Shown here: positions 24,501-34,449 of the stretch, in pieces
Layout: the number at the start of each line of letters is the position of its first letter
Position numbering within the stretch: position 1 is the first letter of the stretch
NCBI RefSeq assembly: GCF_026212465.1
Contig: NC_080052.1
Coordinates: 9,393,033 to 9,457,032, forward strand
Direction: 5' to 3'
From: Amaranthus tricolor
Taxonomy: Eukaryota > Streptophyta > Magnoliopsida > Caryophyllales > Amaranthaceae
DNA: 64,000 bases
Translations under genes and position numbers: made by a program
Notes under the pieces: model-generated
The model's input: the letters and a program-made list of their open reading frames with translations, nothing else
What the model was told of the DNA's origin: nothing
Database searches by the model: none

Positions 24501-26116
24501 ATTCACAAATAAAAAAAAACAGACCAGACCAAATACATAAATTACGGTTTGGTCCAATTTAGTTTACGGTTTTGACCAAACTTTGTTCTGCCCTAATCGA
24601 TATTCAATATATTGGAACATAATGTTTGTGTAAATTATTACTCGCATTTTGTTTCTGTTTTTGTTTTCATATCTCGTATCGGATCGAATTTCGCTTTGTG
24701 CAACATTGACACAAAGTATTGTCCAAATTAATGAATTACTTCAAAGTCCCCTTGTATTTAAACTCATAGAAGCATCCCTTAAAAATATTTGAAACTTCCT
24801 CGGGATGGCATGAATCGAACAACACCATAACATTCTCTAACACCACAAAAATGACTCACGCCTAATGAACTCAAACAGGGCCTAAAAACATCCTTCAAAA
24901 ATCACATTACTTAACTCAAATCTACTTCAATCACACAACCAATCCAAAACATGAAAAAAGAAAAAAGAAAAAGAAAGCAAACCAAAAAGCTAATACAACA
25001 TTAATTTATTAATTTACAAACAGGGGCAGAGTTACTAGTTGGCAAAGGCCCCCTATAATATGTAATATTTGGCCTAGTAACACTACATTTAAATCACAAA
25101 ACTTGTTGGTATCGCTATTAACATAATAGAGCAGCTCAAAACACCCCAAATTCCTGGCATTTTTCTTTTAACCCTCTCAAAAATCATTTTATGATTTTTA
25201 AAACGCTCTCGCCTAAAGTCCTTGTTTCCCCTATGTTTACATACCAACAACAAAACACACAGATAATGAAAGCAATGAAGCTATTAGCAGTTCCTTTTGA
25301 GCCATTTCCTCTTCATGAATCTCATCATTGATAGACAAACATTAGATCCCAGCGTAATATCAATAATGACACGAGAGATTTAGAACCTCTCATATCAACT
25401 GAAAAGATCTCCCGGAAAAAAAAAATCTTGCAAAATCACATTACTAAACTCAAATCAACTTCAATAACCAGCAATAATAAAAATAGAAAAAAAGAAGCAA
25501 ACAAAAATAAAGCTGATAGCTACATTAATTAACATATCAATGACATCACCGCCAATAGCAAAAACAATAATGCTAATAACAATACTATTTCTGCAGTTTA
25601 ATTTTCATCTATAAGGAAAATCTAGGCCCTGGTCATTTGATTAAAAACATGTACATAAAATTTTAGCCAGAGTTGGTTCAATACAGAAGCAGATGCCAGT
25701 ATACTAGTATACTAGATTTGCCGCTGATTATTCATGTATCTCAGAGTTGATTCACAATCATAGCTCGCACTTTAAAATCAATAATAATAAGACTTAAAAT
25801 ATCAAAAATGGAGAACCTCAAGAATATAGCGAGCAGCAGCAGTACGATTATTAAGAGCAGCCCATTGTAAAGCGAAGTAACCAAGAGAATCCGGTTCAGA
25901 AACACTACAATTTTCTCTCTCAACTAATCGTTGAAGTTTCTCCATATCACCATATGCAGCGGCTGTATAAACATCGTCTTTCAAACTCTCTTCATCTCCA
26001 TTTTCCCTAACAGTCGACGATGAAGCTCCAGCCATCGTTGTGGATGTCGATTGATGGTGATCTTTAGGTGGTTGCGCGAGTTCGATTTCTTCAATTACCT
26101 CGATTTCCGACGACAT
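12560..26116 (-). CDS. TIP1: Ankyrin-repeat DHHC protein S-acyltransferase, TIP1/PAT24 orthologue (13 exons, 648 aa)
   Basis: A palmitoyltransferase that attaches acyl groups to cysteines of membrane-associated proteins. Arabidopsis TIP1 acts in root-hair and pollen-tube growth. Exons from 5': 26116-25817, 20674-20534, 19891-19779, 18743-18664, 18518-18355, 16839-16701, 16601-16502, 16347-16290, 16154-16077, 15977-15879, 15467-15389, 15278-15130, 13006-12560. They total 1947 nt in one frame. About six ankyrin repeats (residues 75-268; [27 protein letters not shown]) precede membrane segments near 290-312 and 322-343. The cysteine-rich domain follows, with catalytic DHHC at 412-415. Two more membrane segments (430-450, 474-498) come next, then the TTxE motif (TTNE, 506-509). 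The tail has a His/Asn-rich stretch (602-623) and LGLGLGLGR. Length is close to the Arabidopsis protein (about 620). The start matches the family's MSSEIEV opening. Intron 9 uses a GC donor. No disabling change was seen. Confidence 0.96.
15978..16076 (-). other. GC-AG intron 9 of the TIP1-like gene
   Basis: Exon 9 must end with the Cys-Lys codons TGC AAG, because the next exon resumes in phase 0 with the conserved [10 protein letters not shown] before the DHHC core. The base pair after AAG is GC (AAG|GCATAATG), and the intron ends TCTATAG. No GT in the vicinity keeps both the frame and the conserved residues. GC-AG introns are a minor but well known class handled by the major spliceosome. Confidence 0.85.
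17600..17700. repeat. Direct duplication of about 40 bp in intron 5 of TIP1
   Basis: CATTCTTTATGTCATTTTGC and the following ACTCCTTTTATTTATG occur at about 17602-17638 and again at 17663-17699, 62 bp apart. A second small duplication (AAAGGATTTTGAGTTCTC) lies at about 17072-17109 in the same intron. Confidence 0.8.
17820..17990 (-). pseudogene. LINE-type reverse transcriptase C-terminal remnant in intron 5
   Basis: On the minus strand the reading includes [11 protein letters not shown], then a stop where tryptophan is expected, then MSGCAL. This matches the conserved xVAEMRMLRWMCGHT region at the 3' end of plant LINE ORF2-type proteins. It is short and broken. A related fragment lies at 21354-21539. 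Confidence 0.5.
18618..18644. repeat. Poly-A run of 27 bases
   Basis: A homopolymer on the plus strand just outside exon 4 of TIP1, in intron 4. It may be the tail of an old retroposed sequence or simple slippage. No retroelement body is visible next to it. Confidence 0.9.
21230..21545 (-). pseudogene. LINE reverse transcriptase C-terminal fragment in intron 1 of TIP1
   Basis: The minus frame 21539-21354 (61 codons) reads with [27 protein letters not shown] and [19 protein letters not shown]. This is the conserved C-terminal part of plant LINE ORF2 after the reverse transcriptase (family pattern PLKLKGKFYR, YGAECW, AEMRMLRWMCGHT). No upstream RT core, endonuclease or poly-A tail is visible, so it is a truncated remnant. 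It has the same orientation as TIP1. Confidence 0.75.
21680..21722. repeat. Short tandem repeat of ACAATTG units
   Basis: The string GACAAATTGACAATTGACA continues for four units of about 8 bp in intron 1 of TIP1. Confidence 0.7.
23259..23443. mobile_element. hAT-type MITE, 185 bp, with TAGAGGT ends and 8-bp target duplication
   Basis: The left end is TAGAGGTATTCAAAAC, and the right end reverse complemented is TAGAGGTGTTTATTC. Flanks are ACTCCACT (23251-23258) and AATCCACT (23444-23451), an 8-bp duplication with one mismatch, as expected for hAT. The inside holds repeated GACCCGA/GACCCAA motifs. No coding capacity. The ends match those of the larger hAT element at 53978-56588. Confidence 0.8.
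23680..24596. mobile_element. hAT-type non-autonomous element, 0.9 kb
   Basis: The left end TAGAGGTGCACACGG is followed by GGTCTGGTCTGGTTTG subterminal repeats. The right side has mirrored CCAGACCG and TTTGGTCC motifs and ends TGCCCTAA. Flanks TCAATATT (23672-23679) and TCGATATT (24597-24604) agree at 7 of 8 positions. The interior has no transposase motif. Dense GGTTTGGTC-type subterminal repeats at both ends are typical of this hAT group. Confidence 0.65.
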
Positions 26117-26330
26117 CTTTGACCCAGAAGTTGAATTGAAAGTGAGAAATTGGGAATGTATAAATGGAGATTGAGCAGGTTTCTAGGGTTTTTCCAGATG
26201 ACGAGCGTGTTGACCGGGGAAATGGTAGAATGGAGAAAGTATGGATTGGAGATGGTCTGATTTGAACAAAGGGCCGCTCGATTTATGAAATTATTGAGTT
26301 TTATTTTTATTTTTGATTTCCGGAATTTTG
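26117..26330 (-). promoter_or_regulatory. 5' UTR and proximal upstream region of the TIP1-like gene
   Basis: The higher-GC stretch at about 26117-26280 before the start codon is consistent with the 5' UTR and transcription start region. No convincing TATA box could be fixed, so the transcription start is not placed. Confidence 0.35.
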
Positions 26331-26800
26331 TAAAATTAAATAATGAATTTTTTTTGAGTTATACTAAATAATGATTTAACTACTATTCATTTCCATCTTA
26401 GATATGCTATATACTTTTCTTGAAAAAAAAAAAAAGATATACTATATACTTCACTTCATAGTTGTCACTTTTTTTTTTAAATGTACTTATTGGTCGCATA
26501 AGATTTTATTATAAAAAATATTATGTATAAATTATTGTCACATAATATAGCATATTTATTAATTAAAGTGACAAAATTCATTTTTAATGAGTTATAGTCA
26601 TTAGACAACAAAAACTGAATTTATAAAAATCATCTCACCGAAATCCGATTACCGAACTTTTTAGTGACTTATTGAATTGATTTTTTAACCTTTGACTTCA
26701 CTTGTTTACCTTTAACCAACTAAGATAACTCATTTACCTAATCCTAGTTAACTCACCTTCTAATTATTTTAAAATGCCCCAATCTTAACGTGTATTCCTT
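26331..26800. other. AT-rich intergenic flank upstream of TIP1, no gene seen
   Basis: No open frame, element end or repeat pair could be supported here. Confidence 0.4.
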
Positions 26801-26807
26801 CAGATTG

Positions 26808-27070
26808 AAACTTGAATTTCTTCTTTTTTTCTTTCTTTTCACTTCCAAACTACTTTGCTTTTTTAATTAGTAGGGTAGCAATTTAATTTTATTTCAAATG
26901 AATTGTTCTTCTTTATAATTGTAGACGTCAGGTTCTTTCTTTAAGCTTAAACTTGAATTTCTTTTTTCATTCTTTTTTTCACTTTCGTGCTAGTTTGTTT
27001 CTCTGATTCGTAGGGCGGTAAATTATTTATTTTTTCAATTGAATTGTTCTTCTTTATAATTGTAGATGCC
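26808..27070. repeat. Tandem duplication of a unit of about 130 bp
   Basis: Both copies start AAACTTGAATTTCTTYTTTT. They share TTTCACTT, TCGTAGGGYGG or AGTAGGGTAGC, and then end in GAATTGTTCTTCTTTATAAT followed by TGTAGA. The copies begin near 26810 and 26947 and are diverged, so the duplication is not recent. Confidence 0.75.
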
Positions 27071-27960
27071 AAGTTCTTCCGAGAATATTGAAATTCGAAA
27101 GGAGTGCTACTATGGTGGGATGTGTATGTTTATAGGAGTTAGACTAATGATAACACAAAAAAAAGATTTTTAGCATGCAATTGTGAAACAAACACTAGGC
27201 TCTGCAAGTTCTTCAGGTGGGTGAACAATCCCATGACCAATTGACAAAAGCATGTTATCTTAAAACTGATGAATGAAAGAACTAATCTACAAAAGAAGTC
27301 GAGTATTTGAAGAGGAAAATGAACTTGGCTCATCAAAAGCTTAGAAGGACAACAACTGAGCAGAACATGATGAAGATGATTTATCCACAACGTGTTTGGA
27401 GATGTGCTATAATATTAAATTGTTTTATCGCTGCTATCAATTTGGTTTGCCTTATTTCAATGTTTCTTTAGGTTAGTATTAGGGTAGATTAGCTTATGAA
27501 GATGGTGGTTTGGGCATTATCTATTTTGAAGGAAATAAATTAGTCTAAGTGAAGGATAATTGTATTTTGGGCATTATCTATAAAAATTTTCTATTACTTT
27601 AGTATATAGCATGATGTATAGATAGATAAATAAATAATAAATTAATAAAATTTAAGATAAAAATTACCTTAAATAATTTAATTAGTAGAATTGGGGGGAA
27701 ACTTTTATTGTTGTAGTGACACGTGTCCAACTCTTTTATTGTTTTAGTATATAGTATGATTAAATAATATATATCTCAATCTAATAGTAGTACTTTTACA
27801 GCTTTTAAAACAAATCAATTTATAATTTCAACATAGAGTAATATAATAACTTAATTACATACATAAAAGTAATAATTTTTTGTTCAAATGATTCATAAAA
27901 CCGTACTTGGCACGGACATCTATCTAGTGTAATTTTAATTAAGGATCTACATTAAAATTT
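27071..27960. other. Intergenic sequence, no gene seen
   Basis: The open frame 27139-27390 on the minus strand resembles no family I recognise and has no supporting context. AT-rich filler otherwise. Confidence 0.35.
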
Positions 27961-27965
27961 GACAT

Positions 27966-28130
27966 TCAATATTTATTTATTTTCTCATTTATTATGAGGA
28001 GTGTTAATTTTAGGGAAGTACACTCTCACAAAATGAATTTCGAGCCTTTGAATTTTAAATGCGATATTTATTTATTTTCTCATTTATTATGAGGAGTGTT
28101 AATTTTAGGGAAGTACACTAAATTGTTGTT
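27966..28130. repeat. Direct duplication, units of about 67 bp, 97 bp apart
   Basis: ATATTTATTTATTTTCTCAT continuing through TTATGAGGAGTGTTAATTTT to GGGAAGTACACT is present at about 27968-28032 and 28065-28129, nearly identical. The spacer is unique. Confidence 0.85.
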
Positions 28131-28439
28131 GGGTTTATTGTGTATGAAATTGATGATGGACAAAGATGTGATTTGGAATGTACGTGACTTACAATGAAAA
28201 TTATGTAATTAAGAGAAATCATTGGTGATTGTGTAAAATATGAAATTGATGATAAATGTCGAATTATAGGGTTATATATTGAATTAGAATTAGTTGTAAA
28301 TGTGAATTCAAGTAAATTATGTGTTGTAATGTTGTGGATCGAAGCATATAATTTATTTCATCATGAGTTAAGTTATTGAACTGAAGTAGAATGTATCAAA
28401 AATAAGAAGTAAACCAATATACAAATATGGGTGGAAAAA

Positions 28440-30363
28440 TAAGTTGTAACTTGATAAGCCGATTAAGGATGATGGACACTGGCATGATATCTGAGATCTG
28501 ATGGTGAATTGGAGATTTTGTAGATGAGTTGAATCATAAATTAGTTTGATGAGTTGATCATTAAATTGGATTTATAAAGTAAATTAGAATAGGAATGTGA
28601 ATTTGATTTGAATAAGTGCGTTGACTTTTGTTACTTGGGATTATGGCTAGATTTTGCTAAGTTTGGGTTGTCAAGAAAATTTGTTTGGACAATTCACAAG
28701 TTGCAGTCATTAGTTGGATTTGTGAATTTTTGTTAGTTGGATTGTGAGTTGAGTTTGTTTAATTTAAGATTTATGTTTGATTGAAGATTAATAATATAAA
28801 GGAAATTATATGATTGGTTATATGGTTTTGGTCTTATAGTTATGTGATTAATTGATGCGTAGTACTTAGAGATGGAGTTATCTAAGTTGATCTTGCTTAG
28901 TAATTAAGTAAATAAATCTATGTATACTTGTAAATGAGGTTACGTATCTTCTTGGTGTATTATTTATAAATAAAGTTGAGTTTAATAATATTAAGCTACT
29001 GAAATAATTTGTTATGTATATGAAATGATTAAATTAAATGAAGATTACGTCTACATTGTTCATAAGTATTATTCTATTTACAAGTATGTATTTGTTATTG
29101 TACGTGAAATATAAGAAAGAATAAAAGAATCAATGAATACAAAACTAAGAACTAACGATACTTGAGATAAAGGGTATTGGGTAAGTAGAGTCTCTGAGAA
29201 AATTATTTGGATACTAAAAACTTGATTATAAAGAATTTATCATCAAGTATGAAGCAATATTGTTATAAATTAAAAATTAAGTTATGCATAAAGAACTCAA
29301 GAAAGCGAATGCTGCTCTTTGAGTAATGATTTAAAAGATACAAACAAATGTAAAGAATTACAAAAAAGCGGAGGATTTCGCAAAAGACAATAAGAAAAGT
29401 CCAAGGTATCATAAGGGAGTGCTAACTTTATTTTTTCAGCCACTCGGCTTTCCGGTGGAATAGAATATGCCGGTCCACCTATGTGTGGCAGAATGTAGGC
29501 AACACCCAGACGAAAAGTTCCAATCCAGGGCCGTGGCATTCTTTATGACCCCAGGTGAGAGTGCGCGTTCATGATAACCCGAGGCGACATGCGTATATGA
29601 AACTGGCTTGGCATGCATGCAAGCATAAAACTTCTGGGGTGACGACCGAAAATACTCATAAGACACTAATTTGTTTTCTTAGGTTTTATAATTAAAACTA
29701 TAAAGTCGAATTAAGTAAATAATAACACAAATGTAATCATTAAATTAAGCTATATAAAATGTGTACTTAGCATAAGCTGATTATGTGGTTTTGTTTTTTG
29801 AACATGTCCTGGTGGGGGACAAATTTAGAGATTATTGAAATCAACGGCAGCTGAAAGCCCAGAGATCAGTAATCAACAAAGCAGTCTCATCCATTCATAT
29901 AATAGTATATAAGTGATAAATCTTTTATTTAAAAGTATTTTAGTACTTATTTTAGATTATTTGAGAAAAGTTTTCACCTTATGAGGTGACGTGATTTTAA
30001 AATGTTTAGCGCTTGTGCTACTGGTTGGTTGTTGATTTGAAATATTGGTTTTATAATTGAAGGGTGTTTTAAAGTCATAATGAGATATTTTAGATTATCC
30101 GATTTACAAACAGAATTTTGTCGGATTTTCTATAGAAATTTATTATATTTTAATCATTTCAAATGCTTCTAATGTAATTCTTTTACATATTTTGAATGTT
30201 GTAACTCTTATATTTAAAATTTCTGATAGATGCTTAGTGAATAATATAGTCAGTTAAGTAAGTGATCATATTATTGATGTTAATAGCCCGATATAAGTGT
30301 GAAGCTTTTGCATTAGTTATAATTGATCTTGATTAATCAGTTGGTTAGTTTCGGGTTGTTACA
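28440..30363 (-). mobile_element. Probable fragment of a large Gypsy-type LTR
   Basis: Read on the minus strand it begins at 30363 with TGTAACAACCCGAAACTAAC, the start typical of large plant Gypsy LTRs (compare the solo LTRs at 2989-5636 and 33872-37119). A GC-richer block at 29440-29650 with CCGGTGGAATAG and CCGGTCCACC fits this class. The far end was not found, and the AACAA flanking 30363 has no partner in the window. It cuts the Copia RT domain at 30364, so it inserted into or truncated that element. The left limit is a guess. Confidence 0.45.
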
Positions 30364-30727
30364 AACAATCTCCATGATAAGTCTAAAAACCAACAAGTGC
30401 AACGAAATGATTCCCAAAAATAATAAGATTATCAACATATACTAAGACATTAATTTGAACATTGCCTTTAGTATAAGTAAAGAGAGAATAATCAGGGTAA
30501 GATTGTACGAAGCCGTATCCTTTCAAGGCCGCTACAACCTTAGCAAACCAACATCTCGAGGCTTGTTTCAACCCATACAAGGACTTTCTCAAATGACACG
30601 CCAATGATGTATCAGAACTGTAACACCCCGGCCCCTCGGACCACTGGTGACTACTCATGGGGACTGTAGACTGGCCCCACAAACCAACACAAGTCTTTCC
30701 AGCGCACTTTGGCCTCACTTGTGCGCA

Positions 30728-30834
30728 TCCGGGAACACTTACTAGAAGGTCACCCATCCTAAGATTGCTCCCCACCAAGCACGCTTAACTGTGGAGTTCT
30801 TAGCAAATGGGCTCCCTAGAAAAGAAGATGCACC
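30728..30834 (-). ncRNA. 5S rRNA-like domain in the Cassandra 3' LTR
   Basis: Same domain as in the other LTR. It keeps GGATGGGTGACC, closer to 5S rRNA here than the 5' LTR copy, but then reads TTCTAGTAAG in place of the CCTGGGA block. It also keeps AGAACTCCACAGTTAAGCGT. Confidence 0.85.
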
Positions 30835-31110
30835 TTGTTGATATGAGTAGTCTATCAATCCTTTTTCAAGCTAAATTTGGGGTATTACACTCACCCCCAC
30901 TTAAGAATACAACGTCCTCGTTGGACCGTAACTTCAGGATCTTTTCCCCCGCTAGGTGCACTGAACACTATCAGCCACGGTCGTAGAGTTTCTCTGATAC
31001 CATTTGTAACATCCCGGCCCCTCGGACCGCTGGTGACTACTCATGGAGACTATATACTGGCCCCACAAACCAACACAAGTCTTTCCAGCGCACTTTGGCC
31101 TCACTCGTGC

Positions 31111-31220
31111 GCACCCGGGAACACTTCCCAGGAGGTCATCCATCCTAAGATTGCTCTCCACCAAGCACGCTTAACTGTGGAGTTCTTAGCAAATGGGCTC
31201 CCTAGAAAAGAAGATGCACC
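31111..31220 (-). ncRNA. 5S rRNA-like domain in the Cassandra 5' LTR
   Basis: The minus strand has AGAACTCCACAGTTAAGCGT followed by GCTTGG, and then GGATGGATGACCTCCTGGGA. These correspond to plant 5S rRNA segments, including the internal control region used by RNA polymerase III (5S has CCGCAGTTAAGCGTGCTTGG and GGATGGGTGACCTCCTGGGA). The rest is diverged. It is not a functional ribosomal 5S gene. In Cassandra the domain is thought to drive element transcription. Confidence 0.85.
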
Positions 31221-33164
31221 CTGTTGATATGAGTAGTCTATCAATCCTTTTTCAAGCTAAATCTGGGGTATTACAAGAACTCTCAAACCCTGGAGGTAAT
31301 TTTATGTATACCTCCTCATCAAGATCACCTTGCAAAAAGTCGTTATGAATATCCATTTGATGAAGTTCCCAGTTTTTTAAAGCTACGATTGCTAGAAAAG
31401 CCCTAACAATAGTCATCTTTGCAACAAGAGCATATGTTTCACCATAATCTATGCCTTCCTGCTGATGATTACCAAAAACGATTTATCGAGACTTGAAACG
31501 TTCAATATCACCATTAAACAAATATTTTGTCTTGTACACCCATTAACTCCCTAGAGCACGTATACTGGGAGGAAGGTGCTCTAACGTCCAAGTCCCACTA
31601 TCCTCCGAGGCTCTAATTTCTTCCTGCATAGATTGTCGTCAACCTTCATGTTTCATGGTTTCTTTAAAGAATTTCGGATCATGACCACTAACAACAACTG
31701 CCAAAAACTTACAATAATTCACATAAAACTTGTTACAATTTATATAATGTTCTAAAGGATAAGGCTTACCTGAAGGAGTATTGGAAGATGGAGTATTGGG
31801 GGATAGATTCTTAGCAAACACTGAGTGAGTCATATAATCACGAAGAAGAACCGAGGGGACTTTTCCTGAAACCCATGCCCCAAGGCCTGACCTGCTACCC
31901 CTTTGTCGGCATCAGTACGCTGGTTCCGGTGCATTGCTTCGGGCTGATGCTGTTGGGTAGAGGCTGCCTCATCCGGTGAGGAGGCAGTAACAGAGTCACC
32001 AACACTACCCGTATTCTCACTGTCACTATTGTGCACATCATGCACCACATTGTCAATGTACTCATACTCCACAAAACCATCATGTATATCATAGGGAAAC
32101 TCAAAACCATGAGACTCAATATGAACATCTTTCGGTGTAGCAAAAGAGAACACATCCGCAATAAATTTGACATCCCGACACACAAAAAATCTTTGGATTC
32201 AAGATCATACAATCTCCACCCTTTCTTCCCAAATGGATAGCCCACACAAACACACTTTCGACTCCAACTCACAAACTTATCTCGATGGGTCATCTGATTA
32301 TGTGCAAAACATAAACACCCAAAAGTACAAATGACACCATACATAGGAGGTTATTAAAGAGGATTTCAAATGGAGTTTTATTTTGTAGCAATGGAGTAGA
32401 AGTTCGATTAATTAGGTGGGTCGCAGCAAGAACACACTCACCCCATTGGTAATTTGGCTTGGAATCTCAAAGCTCGTCCAACTGACAAAATATGTTTATG
32501 TTTTCTCTCAACCCTCCCATTTTTTGCGGAGTACCCACATATGAGGTTTGAAAAATAATACCAACACTATAAAAAAAATCACGTAAACAATTAAACTTTG
32601 TACCATTATTGCTTTGCATATTTTTTATTGTTTGAGTGAATTGTCTTTCTACCATAGCAGCAAACATCAAAAACATACGAAACACCTTCGTTTTATCATT
32701 CAACAAACAAATCCAAACAACTCTAGAATAGTCATCAACTATTGTAAAAAAATAACGAGCTCCACACGACAAAACATGTCTATATGGGCCCTACAAATCA
32801 CAATGAATTTTTTTCAAAAATTCTAGATGCTTTATTGTCACTCAAAGGAAAACTATCTCTAGGATGCTTAGCACGCATACACACTTCACATCCTTCGTTT
32901 GGTCTTGTATAGAATACATATAAGCACACGTATAATAACCACACGTATAGCACACGTATAAGCATTAAATTGGTCTTGTATAGCACACGTATAAGCATTA
33001 AATTGGACAATACAATGAAGATCATTGCTAAGTTGTGAAACTGAAAGTAAATTAGAACGCAAATGAGGAACAGAGCACCATAGTGAGGGTGATTTTATCC
33101 GACAAACAAATAAAGCCAATAAGAGAATCCAACACTGTTTCACCATTAGGCAACCTAACCGGAC

Positions 33165-33244
33165 TGTAATACTCGACTGCTATTTTACTCTTTTAGCAGC
33201 TGAACCAGTACATAAAAGAAATGAGAATCAGAGATAAGAAGAAG

Positions 33245-33282
<38 letters not shown>

Positions 33283-33624
33283 GAGGTGGAATGCTTGTAT
33301 ATTATGTAATCAAGGCAAGGCGCCCCCGCTCAACTGTTTGAGTGGTTGAGTAACTCCTTAGTGTGAGTACACAATTCAACAATTACAAGTATGAAATCTA
33401 AGGGTATATCCTACCTCTATTTATACAAAATCTCATAACAGAAAAAGAGAGAAGTCCAATGCATAACCGAAATTGCAGGCTATAACAAACTCAAATATTC
33501 CTTGCCAGCTCAGCCTTCTCAATTCTTCTTGTTTCTTCTTTTGTAAGTGAGGACAATAAGTGGGTTTGTTTCTGTACTTGGGCTATCCGCTTGCTCTGGG
33601 CTATTATCTGGACTATTCATCACA
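33165..33624 (-). repeat. 3' LTR of the Gypsy element, 460 bp, with expanded AG microsatellite
   Basis: Direct repeat of 41438-41876. It carries about 15 AG units at 33249-33278 where the other LTR has a short imperfect AG tract, which explains most of the 21-bp length difference. Confidence 0.92.
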
Positions 33625-33870
33625 TTACCCTTCCCAAAGAGACGCACCTTGTCTTTAAGGTGAAAAGGAGAAAAATGGGTGGCAATATTATCAAATAACT
33701 TCCAAGTGGCCTCGAATGCAGGAAAACCGTGCCATTGGATCAGGACTTCACTAACTGAGGTGGCTTCGGTATCATGAAAGCGAACACCCATGTGTGCTGC
33801 AGGCTCAGTTTCTAACTCCAATACGTTGAGATGCGGGGTATGAAGGTGGGCATGAAAACATTGCCATGGA
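33519..33870 (-). pseudogene. Gypsy integrase tail with chromodomain
   Basis: The minus frame contains VSEVLIQWHGFPAFEATW, which matches the chromodomain core (EVLVQWKGLPxxEATWE). It was separated from the rest of integrase by the 3.2 kb solo LTR. It runs through a purine tract into the 3' LTR, so the stop codon lies inside the LTR. Confidence 0.85.
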
Positions 33871-34121
33871 GTGTAACACCCTGTCATTTTATCACGTTGT
33901 TATTTATTATTATAATAATTTTTTGAGATTTTATAATTATATTAATTATTTGATATTAATTTTAATAGATCTCTTTCATATACGAATTTAAATGTTAACA
34001 TATTTATATATAAAAGAATATAATAATAATAATCATAAAATAAATAAATAAATAAATTACGATTAATAAAATAAAGAGGTTTTGACTTAAAATCATTATT
34101 TATTTTATTTTATTATTAAAA

Positions 34122-34449
34122 TTGTTGAGGAAAAAAAAAGTAGTATTCTTAGTTAGACTCAAAAACCCACACACACGACATTCCCCTCCCCTCTGCTCTT
34201 CTCTCTCTCTTCCTCCTGGTTTGCGCCTCCACTTTGGCCGCCATCAGCACCGCCCTCTCGTCACTTCCACGAGCAGCATCCGGCAGCACCGGTCCATTTC
34301 CCCCTCCCACGAGCAGCAGCCCTAGCGTTCTCCTACCCGCACACGCCAGCAGCACCACCACAAGGGCTGTGCCGCCTCTGTGCACACCCCAGCCGTGCAA
34401 ACCACCACCAGAAGTCCCTTGCTTTCACTCCCCTTCTCTATCTCTATAA
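34122..34449. other. GC-rich block in the solo LTR, not a gene
   Basis: Open frames on both strands are low-complexity Ser/Pro/Ala-rich readings of a GC-rich stretch. Large plant Gypsy LTRs often have such a block around the transcription start. Nothing supports a protein. Confidence 0.5.

Larger units (their letters stand above)
30619..31275 (-). mobile_element. Cassandra TRIM retrotransposon, 657 bp, with target duplication AGAAC
   Basis: Two direct LTRs of 271 bp (30619-30889 and 31005-31275) flank a 115-bp core. Both begin TGTAACA and end GTATTACA. AGAAC is present on both sides (30614-30618, 31276-31280). On the minus strand the core starts with a primer site TGGTATCAGAGA (31002-30991), two bases from the 5' LTR. 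It ends with a purine tract AAGTGGGGGTGAG just before the 3' LTR (about 30902-30890). It has no coding capacity. Each LTR carries 5S rRNA-like sequence on the minus strand, the hallmark of Cassandra elements. It is inserted in the RT region of the Copia relic. Confidence 0.95.

Noticed and set aside
30883..31275. Functional nuclear 5S rRNA genes
   Set aside because: Only parts of the 5S sequence are kept, and they lie inside Cassandra LTRs with retroelement primer and purine tracts. There is no tandem 5S array.
34122..34449. Ser/Pro/Ala-rich open frames on both strands
   Set aside because: They lie in a GC-rich block of a solo LTR, are low complexity and match no family.
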